The notes beneath the pieces are model-generated. The model saw only the letters and a program-made list of their open reading frames with translations, searched no databases and had not been told where the DNA came from. Both the position numbers and the translations under genes were made by a program. A stretch of 64,000 bases of DNA from Agrobacterium tumefaciens str. B6 (GTDB lineage Bacteria; Pseudomonadota; Alphaproteobacteria; Rhizobiales; Rhizobiaceae), in assembly GCF_001541315.1 (NCBI RefSeq), contig NZ_LMVK01000005.1, positions 62,001 through 126,000 on the forward strand. The letters run 5' to 3'. Shown here piece by piece: positions 36,851 through 45,224 of this stretch (position 1 is its first letter; every line of letters begins with the position of its first letter).

Positions 36851-37527
36851 TGACAACAGGCGAAGAGATTTCCTGGACAAATGCCCGCGCGATCCTGCAC
36901 GACATTGGCATGGCACACCTAGATTGGGCGCATGGTGTTGCCGTCAACATCGTGCGGCAGTGCCAGAACACACGGCATCGCCCGACCTACCATCAACAGA
37001 CGTTTCTGGAGGCAGAATCTCCAGCCCTTCTGGCGTACCTCGAAAAGCTGGCGTCGTCGGGCGATAGCGTCGGATGGCGGACGCTTCGGGATCGTGTCCA
37101 GGTGCATGCTGATACTCTTCGAGATAGCGACATGCAGCCATGTCGCCGGCCATGGCTGGCGGCAATCTGGCACGCGCTCCCTGAACTGGCTGCGATAGGT
37201 CAGTCGATCCTCGACAAGCCGTCAAAACCAAAGAGTGTGGCCGATTTCGAAGTCATGCCTGGTTCGGCGGATACAGACTCTGCGTCGGGGAGCGGTGGAG
37301 ACAAGAAGGGTAGCGCGGGGAAAACCGGATCGGCTGGAACGGTGGCGAAACCCTCATCACGGCTGAAGCTGCCGATCGTCGCGGTTATCCTGACTGAAGC
37401 CGAAAAGAAGGCGCTCGGCCTCGACAAACCCGCCTCGGATGCCGACGCGAGAGATGAGGTCACGCCTGACGGTCCGGACGGGACGAACCACACATCGGGT
37501 CAAACAATGTCGGGAGGCCCGAAATGA
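36847..37527 (+). CDS. Unknown protein between relaxase and TraY-like gene
   Basis: A 226-aa soluble protein. The first ~150 residues look folded (ISWTNARAILHDIGMAHLDW, HQQTFLEAESPALLAYLEKL, LAAIWHALPELAAIGQSIL); the remainder is low-complexity Gly/Ser/Lys/Thr, probably disordered. ATGA overlaps on both sides couple it to the relaxase and the TraY-like gene, so a role in DNA transfer is likely. No family recognised. Confidence 0.7.
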   Translation: MMTTGEEISWTNARAILHDIGMAHLDWAHGVAVNIVRQCQNTRHRPTYHQQTFLEAESPALLAYLEKLASSGDSVGWRTLRDRVQVHADTLRDSDMQPCRRPWLAAIWHALPELAAIGQSILDKPSKPKSVADFEVMPGSADTDSASGSGGDKKGSAGKTGSAGTVAKPSSRLKLPIVAVILTEAEKKALGLDKPASDADARDEVTPDGPDGTNHTSGQTMSGGPK

Positions 37528-39491
37528 TTGATCTGTTGGCTGAACCGCCGGCCACCGATATCGCATGGCAGATTGTCAACGCGGTGCTGCCGAGTGAGGC
37601 GACGACGATGTACGGCCGCGTCCTCCAGGTCTTCAACTCGGTCCTGTTTTTCCTTGGCGGACTCTTTTTTGCCTACCAAGCTCTTCAGGGCATCGTTGCC
37701 TCGGCCCGCACCGGACAGGCGCTCGGCGAACGATGGCATACCATATGGACGCCATTGCGGGTAGTCGTGGGGCTCGGGCTACTCTTACCGACGCCGCAGA
37801 CTGGCTTTTCCAGTGTTCATTACCTCCTTCGGGATTTCGTTGCCCGTCCTGGCATCAATCTCGGCAATGCCTTGTCGAATACGGCCATAACTACCGTCGT
37901 GAAGGAGGGCGTCACCATTACGCCCGCCTCCTCGAACGGGTCTAGCATCGCGATGATGGTGCTGCGGCACGAAGTGTGTGCGGCGGTCTACAACCAGGCG
38001 GGCAATCTTTGGGGTTGGAATGCGCGACTGTCCGATCCCGAGGGAAATGTATCCGGTCTCGGCATCCTGGGGTACGAAAAGCGGATCACCTGGGCTTACG
38101 GTCCCACCTGTGGCCAGTTTTCCGTCAGTGCGCTTGATGATCGCGCCACATTCTCGAACGCAAGGCGAGAAGCTATAAAGATGTTCGTAAACGCGTTCCG
38201 CGCGGAGTCCGGCAGATATGCCCAGCTTGCCGCCGAAACCTCCGGGCTATCGTCCGCTGGTGCTGCGGCGAAGGCGGTGACATCCAATGTGCTATCGCCC
38301 GATCTCGTCCAGCGCATCCGCTCAATGGGAGCCGCCTATGATCGTGCGATGACGGCAGCCGCAAAGGAAGAGGCAAAGACCGTCGCGACCGCCTCCCGTG
38401 ACGCTCTTGTAAGGGATGCCCGTGAACAGGGGTTCCTGACCACGGGCATGTACTGGAGCACTCTGGCGCAGGTTTCTGAAATCACGACGGCGATGACGAA
38501 CGAACGGCCCGAGGATACACCGCCCCGTATTGATGGCGACTTCGGTGAAGCGATCCAGAAAGCGTTCGACGTGCTTCGCTTGCAGGTGTCGGGCGAAGCG
38601 GAACGGCAGGCGTTGAGCGCCAACGATTTCGCGGCAGCCGGCGACGAGACTGCTGACCCCGCCACGAAAATCATCGCGCCGATATCGCGCTCGATCATCG
38701 AATGGGCCGCGACGTCCGCTGATGATGGGCAGCCTCGTGATGAGATGGGCATTCTGGTTTCGTCGGGTCATGCGATGATGGCGGGTGTCTCCGCCGCCAT
38801 CGCCGCGGGTGGTGTGATCGCGGGCGTTGCAGGGAACAAGGTCGCTGAGTTCTTCGGAGCGGCGGCAATTGACTACTTCCTCGACTGGTCGAGGTTCGCC
38901 ATCATTCCTGTGTGGATCATGGGTGCGCTCAGGGCCTACGTGATCCCCATTATGCCGCATGTTTTCATGCTGGTGTCCGGCGTGGCCCTGCTCGTTTCCG
39001 TGATGGAGGCGATGGTTGCCCTGACGATCTGGTGCCTTCGCTGGCTAAAACTCGACGGCAACGATGATTTCGCGGGAGACAGCGTCAAGCTCGGTCTTCT
39101 GTTTCTCGTCAATATCTTCCTGCGGCCGGCATTGGCAATGCTCGCGGTGTTCGCTGCCTATGGGGTTTTTAATCCTGTCCTCGGAATGCTGGACCGTCTG
39201 TGGGCAACCGCTTTCCTCGCGCAATCGGGCGGGCACATTGTCGGCCTTCCCGGTTACATCGTGATGACCTTCGGGCAGACGTACATGATCTGGTACGTCG
39301 TTCTCAAGACCTACGGGCAGATATGGGCTCTTCCTGACCGAGTTCTGGCCTGGTCCGGTCAAAGCACGTCCTACGGCGAATCCGGGCTCGTTTCCGGTGC
39401 GTTCGGCGGAATGATCGCAGTTGCCGGACGCGGGATGATGCCCAAGACTATTCTTCCAGGGCTTTCGAAAAAGGGAGGAAAACCGAAATGA
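37524..39491 (+). CDS. DotA/TraY-type conjugation membrane protein
   Basis: A 655-aa inner-membrane protein. The N-terminal FFLGGLFFAYQALQGIVASA helix and WHTIWTPLRVVVGLGLLLP (72-89) are the signature of DotA/TraY family proteins of I-type (Dot/Icm, IncI) type IV secretion systems; a ~300-residue periplasmic part and at least five C-terminal membrane segments follow (SAAIAAGGVIAGV, WIMGALRAYVIPIMPHVFML, AMLAVFAAYGVF). TraY forms part of the pore and is the exclusion target in IncI plasmids. No other T4SS gene is present, so this one may modify a helper system. Translationally coupled on both sides. Confidence 0.85.
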   Translation: MIDLLAEPPATDIAWQIVNAVLPSEATTMYGRVLQVFNSVLFFLGGLFFAYQALQGIVASARTGQALGERWHTIWTPLRVVVGLGLLLPTPQTGFSSVHYLLRDFVARPGINLGNALSNTAITTVVKEGVTITPASSNGSSIAMMVLRHEVCAAVYNQAGNLWGWNARLSDPEGNVSGLGILGYEKRITWAYGPTCGQFSVSALDDRATFSNARREAIKMFVNAFRAESGRYAQLAAETSGLSSAGAAAKAVTSNVLSPDLVQRIRSMGAAYDRAMTAAAKEEAKTVATASRDALVRDAREQGFLTTGMYWSTLAQVSEITTAMTNERPEDTPPRIDGDFGEAIQKAFDVLRLQVSGEAERQALSANDFAAAGDETADPATKIIAPISRSIIEWAATSADDGQPRDEMGILVSSGHAMMAGVSAAIAAGGVIAGVAGNKVAEFFGAAAIDYFLDWSRFAIIPVWIMGALRAYVIPIMPHVFMLVSGVALLVSVMEAMVALTIWCLRWLKLDGNDDFAGDSVKLGLLFLVNIFLRPALAMLAVFAAYGVFNPVLGMLDRLWATAFLAQSGGHIVGLPGYIVMTFGQTYMIWYVVLKTYGQIWALPDRVLAWSGQSTSYGESGLVSGAFGGMIAVAGRGMMPKTILPGLSKKGGKPK

Positions 39492-39661
39492 AGAAACTCA
39501 TGGTCTGGACGGCTTCTGGATTTGGTTTGGCACTGGCCTGCGGCTTGTCGGGGCTGCCGCACCTGTCGGCCACGGTCATCACGCTGACCGCATTTTGCGC
39601 CGTGCCGGCGCTCCTTGTTGTGGCGCTTGATGTCCTGTCTCGCAGAGGAGTGGTGCGATGA
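39488..39661 (+). CDS. Small two-helix membrane protein
   Basis: 57 aa, starting MKKLMVWTASGFGLALACGL and ending ALDVLSRRGVVR, with two hydrophobic stretches. ATGA overlaps join it to the TraY-like gene upstream and to the exported protein gene downstream, which strongly supports translation. Possibly a pore accessory; no family recognised. Confidence 0.75.
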   Translation: MKKLMVWTASGFGLALACGLSGLPHLSATVITLTAFCAVPALLVVALDVLSRRGVVR

Positions 39662-39999
39662 GGGGCGTAATAATCGCCGTTATCCTTGCGGCAATCTCCA
39701 CGGGAAACGCCAGTGCTGAAACCTTCCGGTTTCCCGCCTCGGCACGGGCGGCTTACGGTGTCCCGCAAGTCGACATTGCCATGTCCGTCTACATGCACCC
39801 GGATTGCGCGGGCCGTTGGTCCGTAGATTACCCGGCAGGCTTCGCGTTTCGACGCGCTGGTCCAAATGGCGGGAACCTCTACGGCAACCCAGGCCGAGGA
39901 ACATATGACGTCGCCCTCAAAACAGAAGCCTGTCCGTCGCGGGGGTCTGATTACGTTGAGCCGGCCCGCATGACCTGGCACAAAGTTGTCGTCTACTGA
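39658..39999 (+). CDS. Exported protein of the mobilization operon
   Basis: A 113-aa protein with signal peptide (IIAVILAAISTGNASAET) and a mature domain with two conserved cysteines (HPDCAGRW and EACPSRG). No family recognised. The start overlaps the upstream stop (ATGA) and the next gene begins 9 bp after its stop behind a GAGGAGG ribosome site. Confidence 0.75.
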   Translation: MRGVIIAVILAAISTGNASAETFRFPASARAAYGVPQVDIAMSVYMHPDCAGRWSVDYPAGFAFRRAGPNGGNLYGNPGRGTYDVALKTEACPSRGSDYVEPARMTWHKVVVY

Positions 40000-40008
40000 G
40001 GAGGACCC

Positions 40009-40374
40009 ATGAAAACGATCCTGACCACCATTTTCCTCGCCTTGGCGACCTTATCGGCTAACGCCGGATCACTCTTGCAGCCGCCTGCCGACGCACTGCG
40101 CGTGGAGTTCACCAGTCCCGACACCTCGCCGACCGAACGCCTGAAGGCGGGTCAGCCGCTGACTGTGGGTGTCGTCGTCACGAGGTCGACGGGGGCTGTC
40201 CAGATCGTGCCGACGGCAACGCCGGACTGGATGGCCTTCAATCCGAAGACCCACCAATTTTCAGGGGTCCCCGTAGAAGGCGAGGATGAACTCGCCGTGC
40301 GGGTGACTGATGCCGGAACGGGGCAGACGGCGACGGGCATCCTCTCTTTCGCCATTAAAGGCGTCGCAGAGTAA
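40009..40374 (+). CDS. Exported Ig-like (putative He_PIG) domain protein
   Basis: A 121-aa protein with signal peptide (LALATLSANAGS) and one Ig-like domain: ATPDWMAFNPKTHQFSGVPV followed by EDELAVRVTDAGTGQTATG, the He_PIG/cadherin-like pattern of putative surface-binding domains. It could be a pore-surface or adhesion component. It is preceded by GAGGAGG and is the last gene of the coupled operon. Confidence 0.7.
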   Translation: MKTILTTIFLALATLSANAGSLLQPPADALRVEFTSPDTSPTERLKAGQPLTVGVVVTRSTGAVQIVPTATPDWMAFNPKTHQFSGVPVEGEDELAVRVTDAGTGQTATGILSFAIKGVAE

Positions 40375-40718
40375 GTTTTAAAATACATCTTACAACTTAC
40401 TGTTTTTAACGCGGTAATCGCATTTTCCTGTCGACGCGCCGACGTGGCCCCGGCATCCTTAAATCATCGAAGGGACGCAAGGAACTTCGGTTATTATCTT
40501 TCCCCATGAGGGATTAGGAGAGATCAGGTCTTTGACTTGAAATGTCCGGTATCGTTCCCTGCGAGGGATCATTTCGACCGCCGAAGGCGGCTCTGAAATA
40601 TGTGGTGTTATCGGAATTTAAACTGACGAGACTACCGTTGACCGCCTTGCATGCGGATTTGGAAAGGGCGGCAGAAATGCCGCCCTTTTTTGGGATCGTC
40701 GGTCAAACTTCATCCCCC
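40375..40718. other. 344-bp convergent region with hairpins; possible small RNA
   Basis: Between the mobilization operon and the orphan methyltransferase. It contains a small hairpin CCGCCGAAGGCGG near 40580 and a strong terminator at 40666-40691, nearly 300 bp after the last stop, so the transcript either has a long 3' end or a separate small RNA is made here. No coding frame is convincing. Confidence 0.4.
40666..40691 (+). terminator. Rho-independent terminator
   Basis: GGGCGGC (40666-40672), loop AGAAAT, GCCGCCC (40679-40685) and six T. Clear plus-strand terminator, 290 bp after the mobilization operon. Confidence 0.88.
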
Positions 40719-42089
40719 TTAACGCGTCATGTGAAAATCCATGACGTCATCGGGTGCATCGCCCTGTTCCGACTGGTGCCAACTTGAAGTGACGCCCTGC
40801 ATCAACTCCTTGAGATCGATCGGGCGCGGACGGCGGCGCTCAACTCCACCCTGCACGGGTTCCGGGTTATTACCGTTGCGGGCGTTTTCAAAGGCGCGGT
40901 AATGGCGCAATGCCTGACGAAGCTCGGATTTGGTGCCGTTGGACAGGGCTTCGAAGCCTGACGCGCTTTCCAAGGCCGCGATCTCCAAGGCTTCATTCTC
41001 GAAGGTGCGGCCCAAAAGCATATAGCGGGCGCGCCCAAGGCTCGACTTGATGTTGCGTGCGGTTGCGCGTGAGCGCTGGTTGCCACGAACAAGCCACTGC
41101 ATGAAGCGTTCCTCGGTCTTCGGAGAAATCTTTCCCGTTTGACGGTCGAGGATGACCTTTCCGATGATTTCGGCAGCCGTTGGCGGGACGGCGTTGGCGA
41201 TCATCACCATGATGCGGCGCTTGTTTTTCGAACACCATTTCCAGCCCTCGGGAAACCCCTGGATACGGGACAGGAATTTCTGGTGGCCAACAGCTGCGTC
41301 TTCCAGCGGAGCACTGTCGTTCGGGTGTGCCTCGTACTTTGCCTTCAGCGCTGCCGACGGCGGTTCGCCTGACGTTCTGGTAATAGTCGCGTAGGGCTCA
41401 TCAACGCTACGGACGGCACGGCCGGCGCGAAGCGGCCGCGTGTAGATGTGTCCTTTCACAACGATATCGAGATTGTATTCCGGTCGCCACTGGTTCTCCG
41501 CAGTCGGCATTTCGCCCATCGCTTTGGTGAATTCCCGCCGCACGGATTTCGGTACGTCGGTGGCGGCATCCGCGATTGCGCCTTCAATGAACCCATCACG
41601 TTCGCCGAGACGTCCCACGACGATCAGACGACGTCGCGCCTCTGGCGTATTGTAGTAGGAAAAATCGACCCGGCACTCTGAGATGCCGTAGCCAGCTTTC
41701 TTGAGCATGGCTCGTGCCTCGGCCCACGATTGGGAGCGTGCGGCTTGGACGACGTTTTCCATGATGAACCACTCAGGGCGCACCGCCGCGATGGTGATCG
41801 CATACGCCAGGGTCAGTCGGGCGTTCTTGCCCTCGGCACGCTTGCCGGCCACGGAGAAGTCCTGACATGGAGGGCCACCCGCGATGAGGTCGGGTTTCAG
41901 GTCCACGATATCCGGGATAATGCTGAGAAGATCGGACAGGTCACGCTGATGAACGTGGTCGCCAATGTTCGTGCGGTAGGTCTCGACCGCGTCCGGCATG
42001 CTGTCATAAGCAGCGACGACATCAAAGCCAGCGCGCTTGAGACCAAGCGACATACCGCCCGCACCACAGAAAAGTTCAACAACCTTCAT
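40719..42089 (-). CDS. DNA (cytosine-5) methyltransferase, orphan
   Basis: A 456-aa m5C methyltransferase. Motif I VVELFCGAGGMSLGL at the start, motif IV GGPPCQDFSVAG with the catalytic Cys, motif VI ENVVQAARS, motif VIII EARRRLIVVG, motif IX RIQGFPEGW and motif X IANAVPP. A ~130-aa C-terminal extension follows motif X (MLLGRTFENEALEIAALESA, ending in a charged tail), longer than standard enzymes. The start MKVVEL at 42089 follows GGAAAGGAAG; an earlier ATG lacks it. No restriction gene is adjacent, so it may protect the island or regulate. Confidence 0.88.
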   Translation of the reverse strand: MKVVELFCGAGGMSLGLKRAGFDVVAAYDSMPDAVETYRTNIGDHVHQRDLSDLLSIIPDIVDLKPDLIAGGPPCQDFSVAGKRAEGKNARLTLAYAITIAAVRPEWFIMENVVQAARSQSWAEARAMLKKAGYGISECRVDFSYYNTPEARRRLIVVGRLGERDGFIEGAIADAATDVPKSVRREFTKAMGEMPTAENQWRPEYNLDIVVKGHIYTRPLRAGRAVRSVDEPYATITRTSGEPPSAALKAKYEAHPNDSAPLEDAAVGHQKFLSRIQGFPEGWKWCSKNKRRIMVMIANAVPPTAAEIIGKVILDRQTGKISPKTEERFMQWLVRGNQRSRATARNIKSSLGRARYMLLGRTFENEALEIAALESASGFEALSNGTKSELRQALRHYRAFENARNGNNPEPVQGGVERRRPRPIDLKELMQGVTSSWHQSEQGDAPDDVMDFHMTR

Positions 42090-42259
42090 TCGATCTTCCT
42101 TTCCCGACGCCCGGTTCACCCGCTGTGTAGCGGTGGCGCGTTAATGGAAGTCCGAAAAAACCGTTAAAGGTTTAGCGAAGGTGTAAATTTTTGGATGTCG
42201 AAATTAAACACCCATCACCCAATTCTACATGATGCTGATACGGGCAAGGTGCCCGCCAT

Positions 42260-42478
42260 TTAATGCCTCTCTTCGTGGTGCCCGATTTCGCTGATCAGTT
42301 CCCATGCATCGCCAAGAGCCGCGTGGACTCTCTCCATCTTTTTCGCGACCGCTGTCCCGCTTGGTGTTCCGAGGTCGGAAAAGCGGGCTGCTATAGAACC
42401 GACCTCATTGCGAAGACGACAATATGTGTCGTGGTTCATGGGGAATTTTTCGACTGATATATCGGAGAATTTGGTCAT
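42260..42478 (-). CDS. Small hypothetical protein
   Basis: 72 aa: FPMNHDTYCRLRNEVGSIAA then a charged helix SGTAVAKKMERVHAALGDAW. No recognised family; probably helical and soluble. It is the last gene of the small-gene run; the start could also be MNHDTY 13 residues in. Confidence 0.5.
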   Translation of the reverse strand: MTKFSDISVEKFPMNHDTYCRLRNEVGSIAARFSDLGTPSGTAVAKKMERVHAALGDAWELISEIGHHEERH

Positions 42479-42494
42479 GATTTTTCACGTGCTC

Positions 42495-42653
42495 TCATGT
42501 TGAAAGGCGAACGTAAGCAGTCGCAAGCGAATTTGCCGCGCCGTAAACAATCATGGCGGCACCCAAGAAGTTGAAGACTCTATTTTGCCAGCGCGAACAG
42601 AGACTGTTGTCGCCAATGATAGCCAAACCGAGAAAAAGGAGGAGCACATCCAT
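42495..42653 (-). CDS. Membrane microprotein
   Basis: 52 aa: MDVLLLFLGLAIIGDN, a charged loop, then FNFLGAAMIVYGAANSLATA, giving two membrane segments. An AAGGTGG ribosome site lies 6 bp before the ATG and the previous gene ends 14 bp upstream. Too short for usual gene callers. Confidence 0.6.
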   Translation of the reverse strand: MDVLLLFLGLAIIGDNSLCSRWQNRVFNFLGAAMIVYGAANSLATAYVRLST

Positions 42654-42667
42654 ATCGTCCACCTTCC

Positions 42668-43006
42668 TCAGACCTCTGTCTCTACGGATTGCGCTCCCGC
42701 AGACCCGAATGCCGCTGCCAGAAAACGGTCACGTGCCGCCTCGGCCTTCTCCCCAGCCCGGATTACGTCCTCCATGTCGCTAAAGTCACATTCAAACTCT
42801 ATCGCGTAGCTTCCAAGATGCTGGCGCAGTACGCGACGGGCATCCTCATTGCCTTGGCCATCGCTTCCAACGAGATCGAACCGAACGCAGCTTTCGCTTG
42901 GGATGTTCTCAATGATGGGCTCGACCCATTCGAAGTTGCCTGCTGAATCGACAATCGCCAGTTTTCCGTCGAAGCCGAAGTCGTCGAATTTGAATTTCGT
43001 GTTCAT
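42668..43006 (-). CDS. Hypothetical acidic protein
   Basis: 112 aa, acidic: KFDDFGFDGKLAIVDSAGN, VRFDLVGSDGQGNEDARRVL and FECDFSDMEDVIRAGEKAEA. No family recognised. Its ATG overlaps the stop of the ribbon-helix-helix gene upstream, so both are made from one message. Confidence 0.65.
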   Translation of the reverse strand: MNTKFKFDDFGFDGKLAIVDSAGNFEWVEPIIENIPSESCVRFDLVGSDGQGNEDARRVLRQHLGSYAIEFECDFSDMEDVIRAGEKAEAARDRFLAAAFGSAGAQSVETEV

Positions 43007-43170
43007 GCATGTTTTCCTTGTTGGATGGCTTTTTGAACGAGGGTAGTGACAATCTCCCGGATCGTCATTTCGCGTTGCGCGGCGTGAACCTTCAACGCTG
43101 TCAGCGTTCCGGTAGGAAGGTCCACGCTTAGCCGCTCTCGCGGATGTCCATTCTTCAGTCTTTTGGTCAC
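43003..43170 (-). CDS. Ribbon-helix-helix DNA-binding protein
   Basis: 55 aa, GTG start overlapping the upstream stop (GTGA). The pattern RERLSVDLPTGTLTALKVHA (beta strand then helix A) followed by REMTIREIVTTLVQKAI (helix B) is a ribbon-helix-helix fold as in ParG/CopG-type proteins. It could repress this operon or act in the relaxosome; the target is not known. Confidence 0.8.
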   Translation of the reverse strand: MTKRLKNGHPRERLSVDLPTGTLTALKVHAAQREMTIREIVTTLVQKAIQQGKHA

Positions 43171-43439
43171 GCCATTGCCTCCTCGACTTTCTCTACTGCC
43201 TCAACGACATCCGATTGGATTGCCTCAAGGAGACCGATTGCGTCCTCCAAGGCTCCGATCGCCGCATTAGCCGCCTCACCTCGTGCACTTTCGCCGATGC
43301 TGGACGGCATCGCAGCGAGGTATTCGTCCTCTTCGTCCCTCAGCACCTCGATGTCGTATTTCAGTTCTTCGATAACAGCTTCGATCGGCCGAATTTGATC
43401 CAGCAGTTTCCGAAGACTTTTCCGTCTGGCCTTGTTCAT
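43167..43439 (-). CDS. Small coiled-coil protein
   Basis: 90 aa from MNKARRKSLRKLLDQIRP, with AAGGGA six bases upstream. Almost wholly helical with heptads (IEAVIEELKYDIEVLRDEED, then AIGLLEAIQSDVVEAVEKVE). Start at 43439 preferred over longer in-frame ATGs without ribosome sites. Coupled to the ribbon-helix-helix gene by GTGA. Confidence 0.7.
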   Translation of the reverse strand: MNKARRKSLRKLLDQIRPIEAVIEELKYDIEVLRDEEDEYLAAMPSSIGESARGEAANAAIGALEDAIGLLEAIQSDVVEAVEKVEEAMA

Positions 43440-43627
43440 TGCATTCCCTTTTCGTTGGCCTTCGGGCAAAGCTTTTCCGCCGCGCAAAGCCACGTTGTTC
43501 GTTGATTTTGTTTCCATTTTCAGGAGTACATATGGGTGGAGAAGTGCGTTTGTGACTGTCCACATACACAGTGTTCGTCCATTCGAATCGCTGTGCAAGA
43601 TGGAAAATGTGCCGACGGCGAAGTTTT

Positions 43628-43933
43628 TTACGACACCAGAACAGGGCCGCTGACGATGCGACGGATAGCTTCCTCGACAGCTGCTACAGCTTCCTCCCGG
43701 GTATGGACAATACCATTTGCAAGGGAGCGGAGGCGTTTCGGAAATCCATTCTCATCCCGTGACTGAATGTCTGGAATGTCGACGGAATAAACCCATCGGG
43801 CATCGGGGCACTTCTGGAGCTCTTCCATCCAGGCACACAGCGGGTACGGATATGAAGGGTGATCGACCTCGGCGGCGTCATAAACCGCGTACTCGTGTTC
43901 GGCATTGTACCAGTCTATCGCGATTGCCGTCAT
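43628..43933 (-). CDS. Hypothetical protein
   Basis: 101 aa: AIAIDWYNAEHEYAVYDAAE, CAWMEELQKCPDARWVYSVD and a C-terminal helix HTREEAVAAVEEAIRRIVSG. No family recognised. Its ATG overlaps the stop of the upstream microprotein gene and follows AGGAGG. Confidence 0.65.
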   Translation of the reverse strand: MTAIAIDWYNAEHEYAVYDAAEVDHPSYPYPLCAWMEELQKCPDARWVYSVDIPDIQSRDENGFPKRLRSLANGIVHTREEAVAAVEEAIRRIVSGPVLVS

Positions 43934-44094
43934 ACGTGCCTCCTGATGAGCTTACCAACGATCAGCAACGGTAACACGATCCAAAAAGCGAGGCTGCCCG
44001 CCTCCATCACTTCCGGTGCTTTGATGGCGGCTGTGTGCAGGATTGCAAAGGCTGCCATGGCGATCGGCAGCCAGAGGACTCGTAAAACAAGCAT
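43930..44094 (-). CDS. Membrane microprotein
   Basis: 54 aa with two hydrophobic segments (LWLPIAMAAFAILHTAAI and LAFWIVLPLLIVGKLI) and a basic end RRHV. It ends in an overlap with the next gene (ATGA), which supports it. No family recognised. Confidence 0.65.
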   Translation of the reverse strand: MLVLRVLWLPIAMAAFAILHTAAIKAPEVMEAGSLAFWIVLPLLIVGKLIRRHV

Positions 44095-44125
44095 GTCGTT
44101 TTTCCTTCATGTGGGAATGTGGGTT

Positions 44126-44365
44126 TCAAGTGCGCGAAAAGCGTCGAAACGCCTGGATACCATTGCGCTGGATTTCCTGTTTCATGTCGTCGGCAGCTCC
44201 GGGCAGACGGGACTTCCCGATAAGGCGGCGTACGGACGTCGCTTTCTCGACCCTGTAGATGGATGCCACGTAGCAAAGGAGGCTGCCGCACGGTGCCCGC
44301 TCGTTAACCTCCTCGATCATAAGATTGAAGGTCAGACCCGGAATGAGTGTGGTCTTTACGGCCAT
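44126..44365 (-). CDS. Hypothetical protein heading the small-gene operon
   Basis: 79 aa: TTLIPGLTFNLMIEEVNERA, CYVASIYRVEKATSVRRLIG and a basic C-terminus. GAGG precedes the ATG. No family recognised. It is the first of eight small genes on this strand. Confidence 0.55.
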   Translation of the reverse strand: MAVKTTLIPGLTFNLMIEEVNERAPCGSLLCYVASIYRVEKATSVRRLIGKSRLPGAADDMKQEIQRNGIQAFRRFSRT

Positions 44366-45224
44366 TTTAAACCTCGAAAGCGGCTGTTTTCATTGGCCTA
44401 TTTATATCATTTCGTGGGAATCGAGCCCAGGGAATAACGCGGCATGGTTGAGTTGTGCCGGAGGCGTAGTTAACGGGATCGGTCGAATTTTAAGGGTTCC
44501 TTCTCGAAAGCCATGCTCCCTGTTCGATCCTGCCGGAGGCCGGTCGAACCCGCGCACAGCGCGGTCTTGTGATGCTCCCCGTCCCGATGCCTCCAATCCG
44601 ACCGGCACGCGCAACGGCGGTCACCCGAAGGGCCGAAGCAACGCGGCGGACGGCACCGCCGTTGACATAGTGAGCATGTCGGTAGGCTTGCTGGTGAGGG
44701 TGAGGAAATGGATTCAGGGGTATCTTGGCCCATCCGAAGGTACAAACGTGTTGTACGAGGCTCTATACGCGCCCGTAGAACGCGTTTGACTACAAAATGG
44801 TCCCGTGGACCATTGGGGCGCGGGAAGCGCGTCTACAACGAAGAAGAGCGCACCAGAGCTCCAAGCATAGCGGTCCCCGGTGACGTAGATGGCGCGGGAA
44901 TTCGTACATGCCAAGAACGATCAAAAGGGCCACCGCGAGAGACTCATCATAGATGTGCCAGTCGGCTTCATGCCCTTTTTATCTTCCCACATGAGAAGGT
45001 TTAACCGCCATCAGTTTGACGCAGGCAGGGCTACCACCTTTAAGAGAAACTTTTTTCGGGCTGGAGAGCGCTAAGTGCGGTCATCTGTGCCGAAACGGAA
45101 ATTCAACATGAAGAATCCGTCATTGCTACTACAACAAATTATCCTTTTTTGCTTGCTCGGCAGGCCATACGTCTGCACGTAGTATGGGTTGGAAGAGAAT
45201 ACTGACCAGGTTTTCAACTTTCAC
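44366..45224. other. 859-bp gene-poor region
   Basis: Between the small-gene operon and the KTSC gene. A 61-aa plus-strand frame (44889-45074) with a GGTGA ribosome site is possible but unlike anything I know. The left part is GC-rich and structured around CCGGAGGCCGG. The inverted repeat at 44796-44814 lies in the middle. It may hold the small-gene promoter. Confidence 0.4.
44796..44814. promoter_or_regulatory. Perfect inverted repeat, candidate operator
   Basis: AATGGTCC (44796-44803), CGT, GGACCATT (44807-44814). No T-run follows, so an operator or recombination half-site pair is more likely than a terminator. Confidence 0.4.

Noticed and set aside
43440-43627. Extra small gene (METKSTN start) before the coiled-coil gene
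   Set aside because: In frame with the 90-aa gene but without ribosome site; the ATG at 43439 is better supported.
44325-44789. 154-aa plus-strand open frame in the gene-poor block
   Set aside because: No ribosome site, odd composition, overlaps a better-supported small gene on the other strand.
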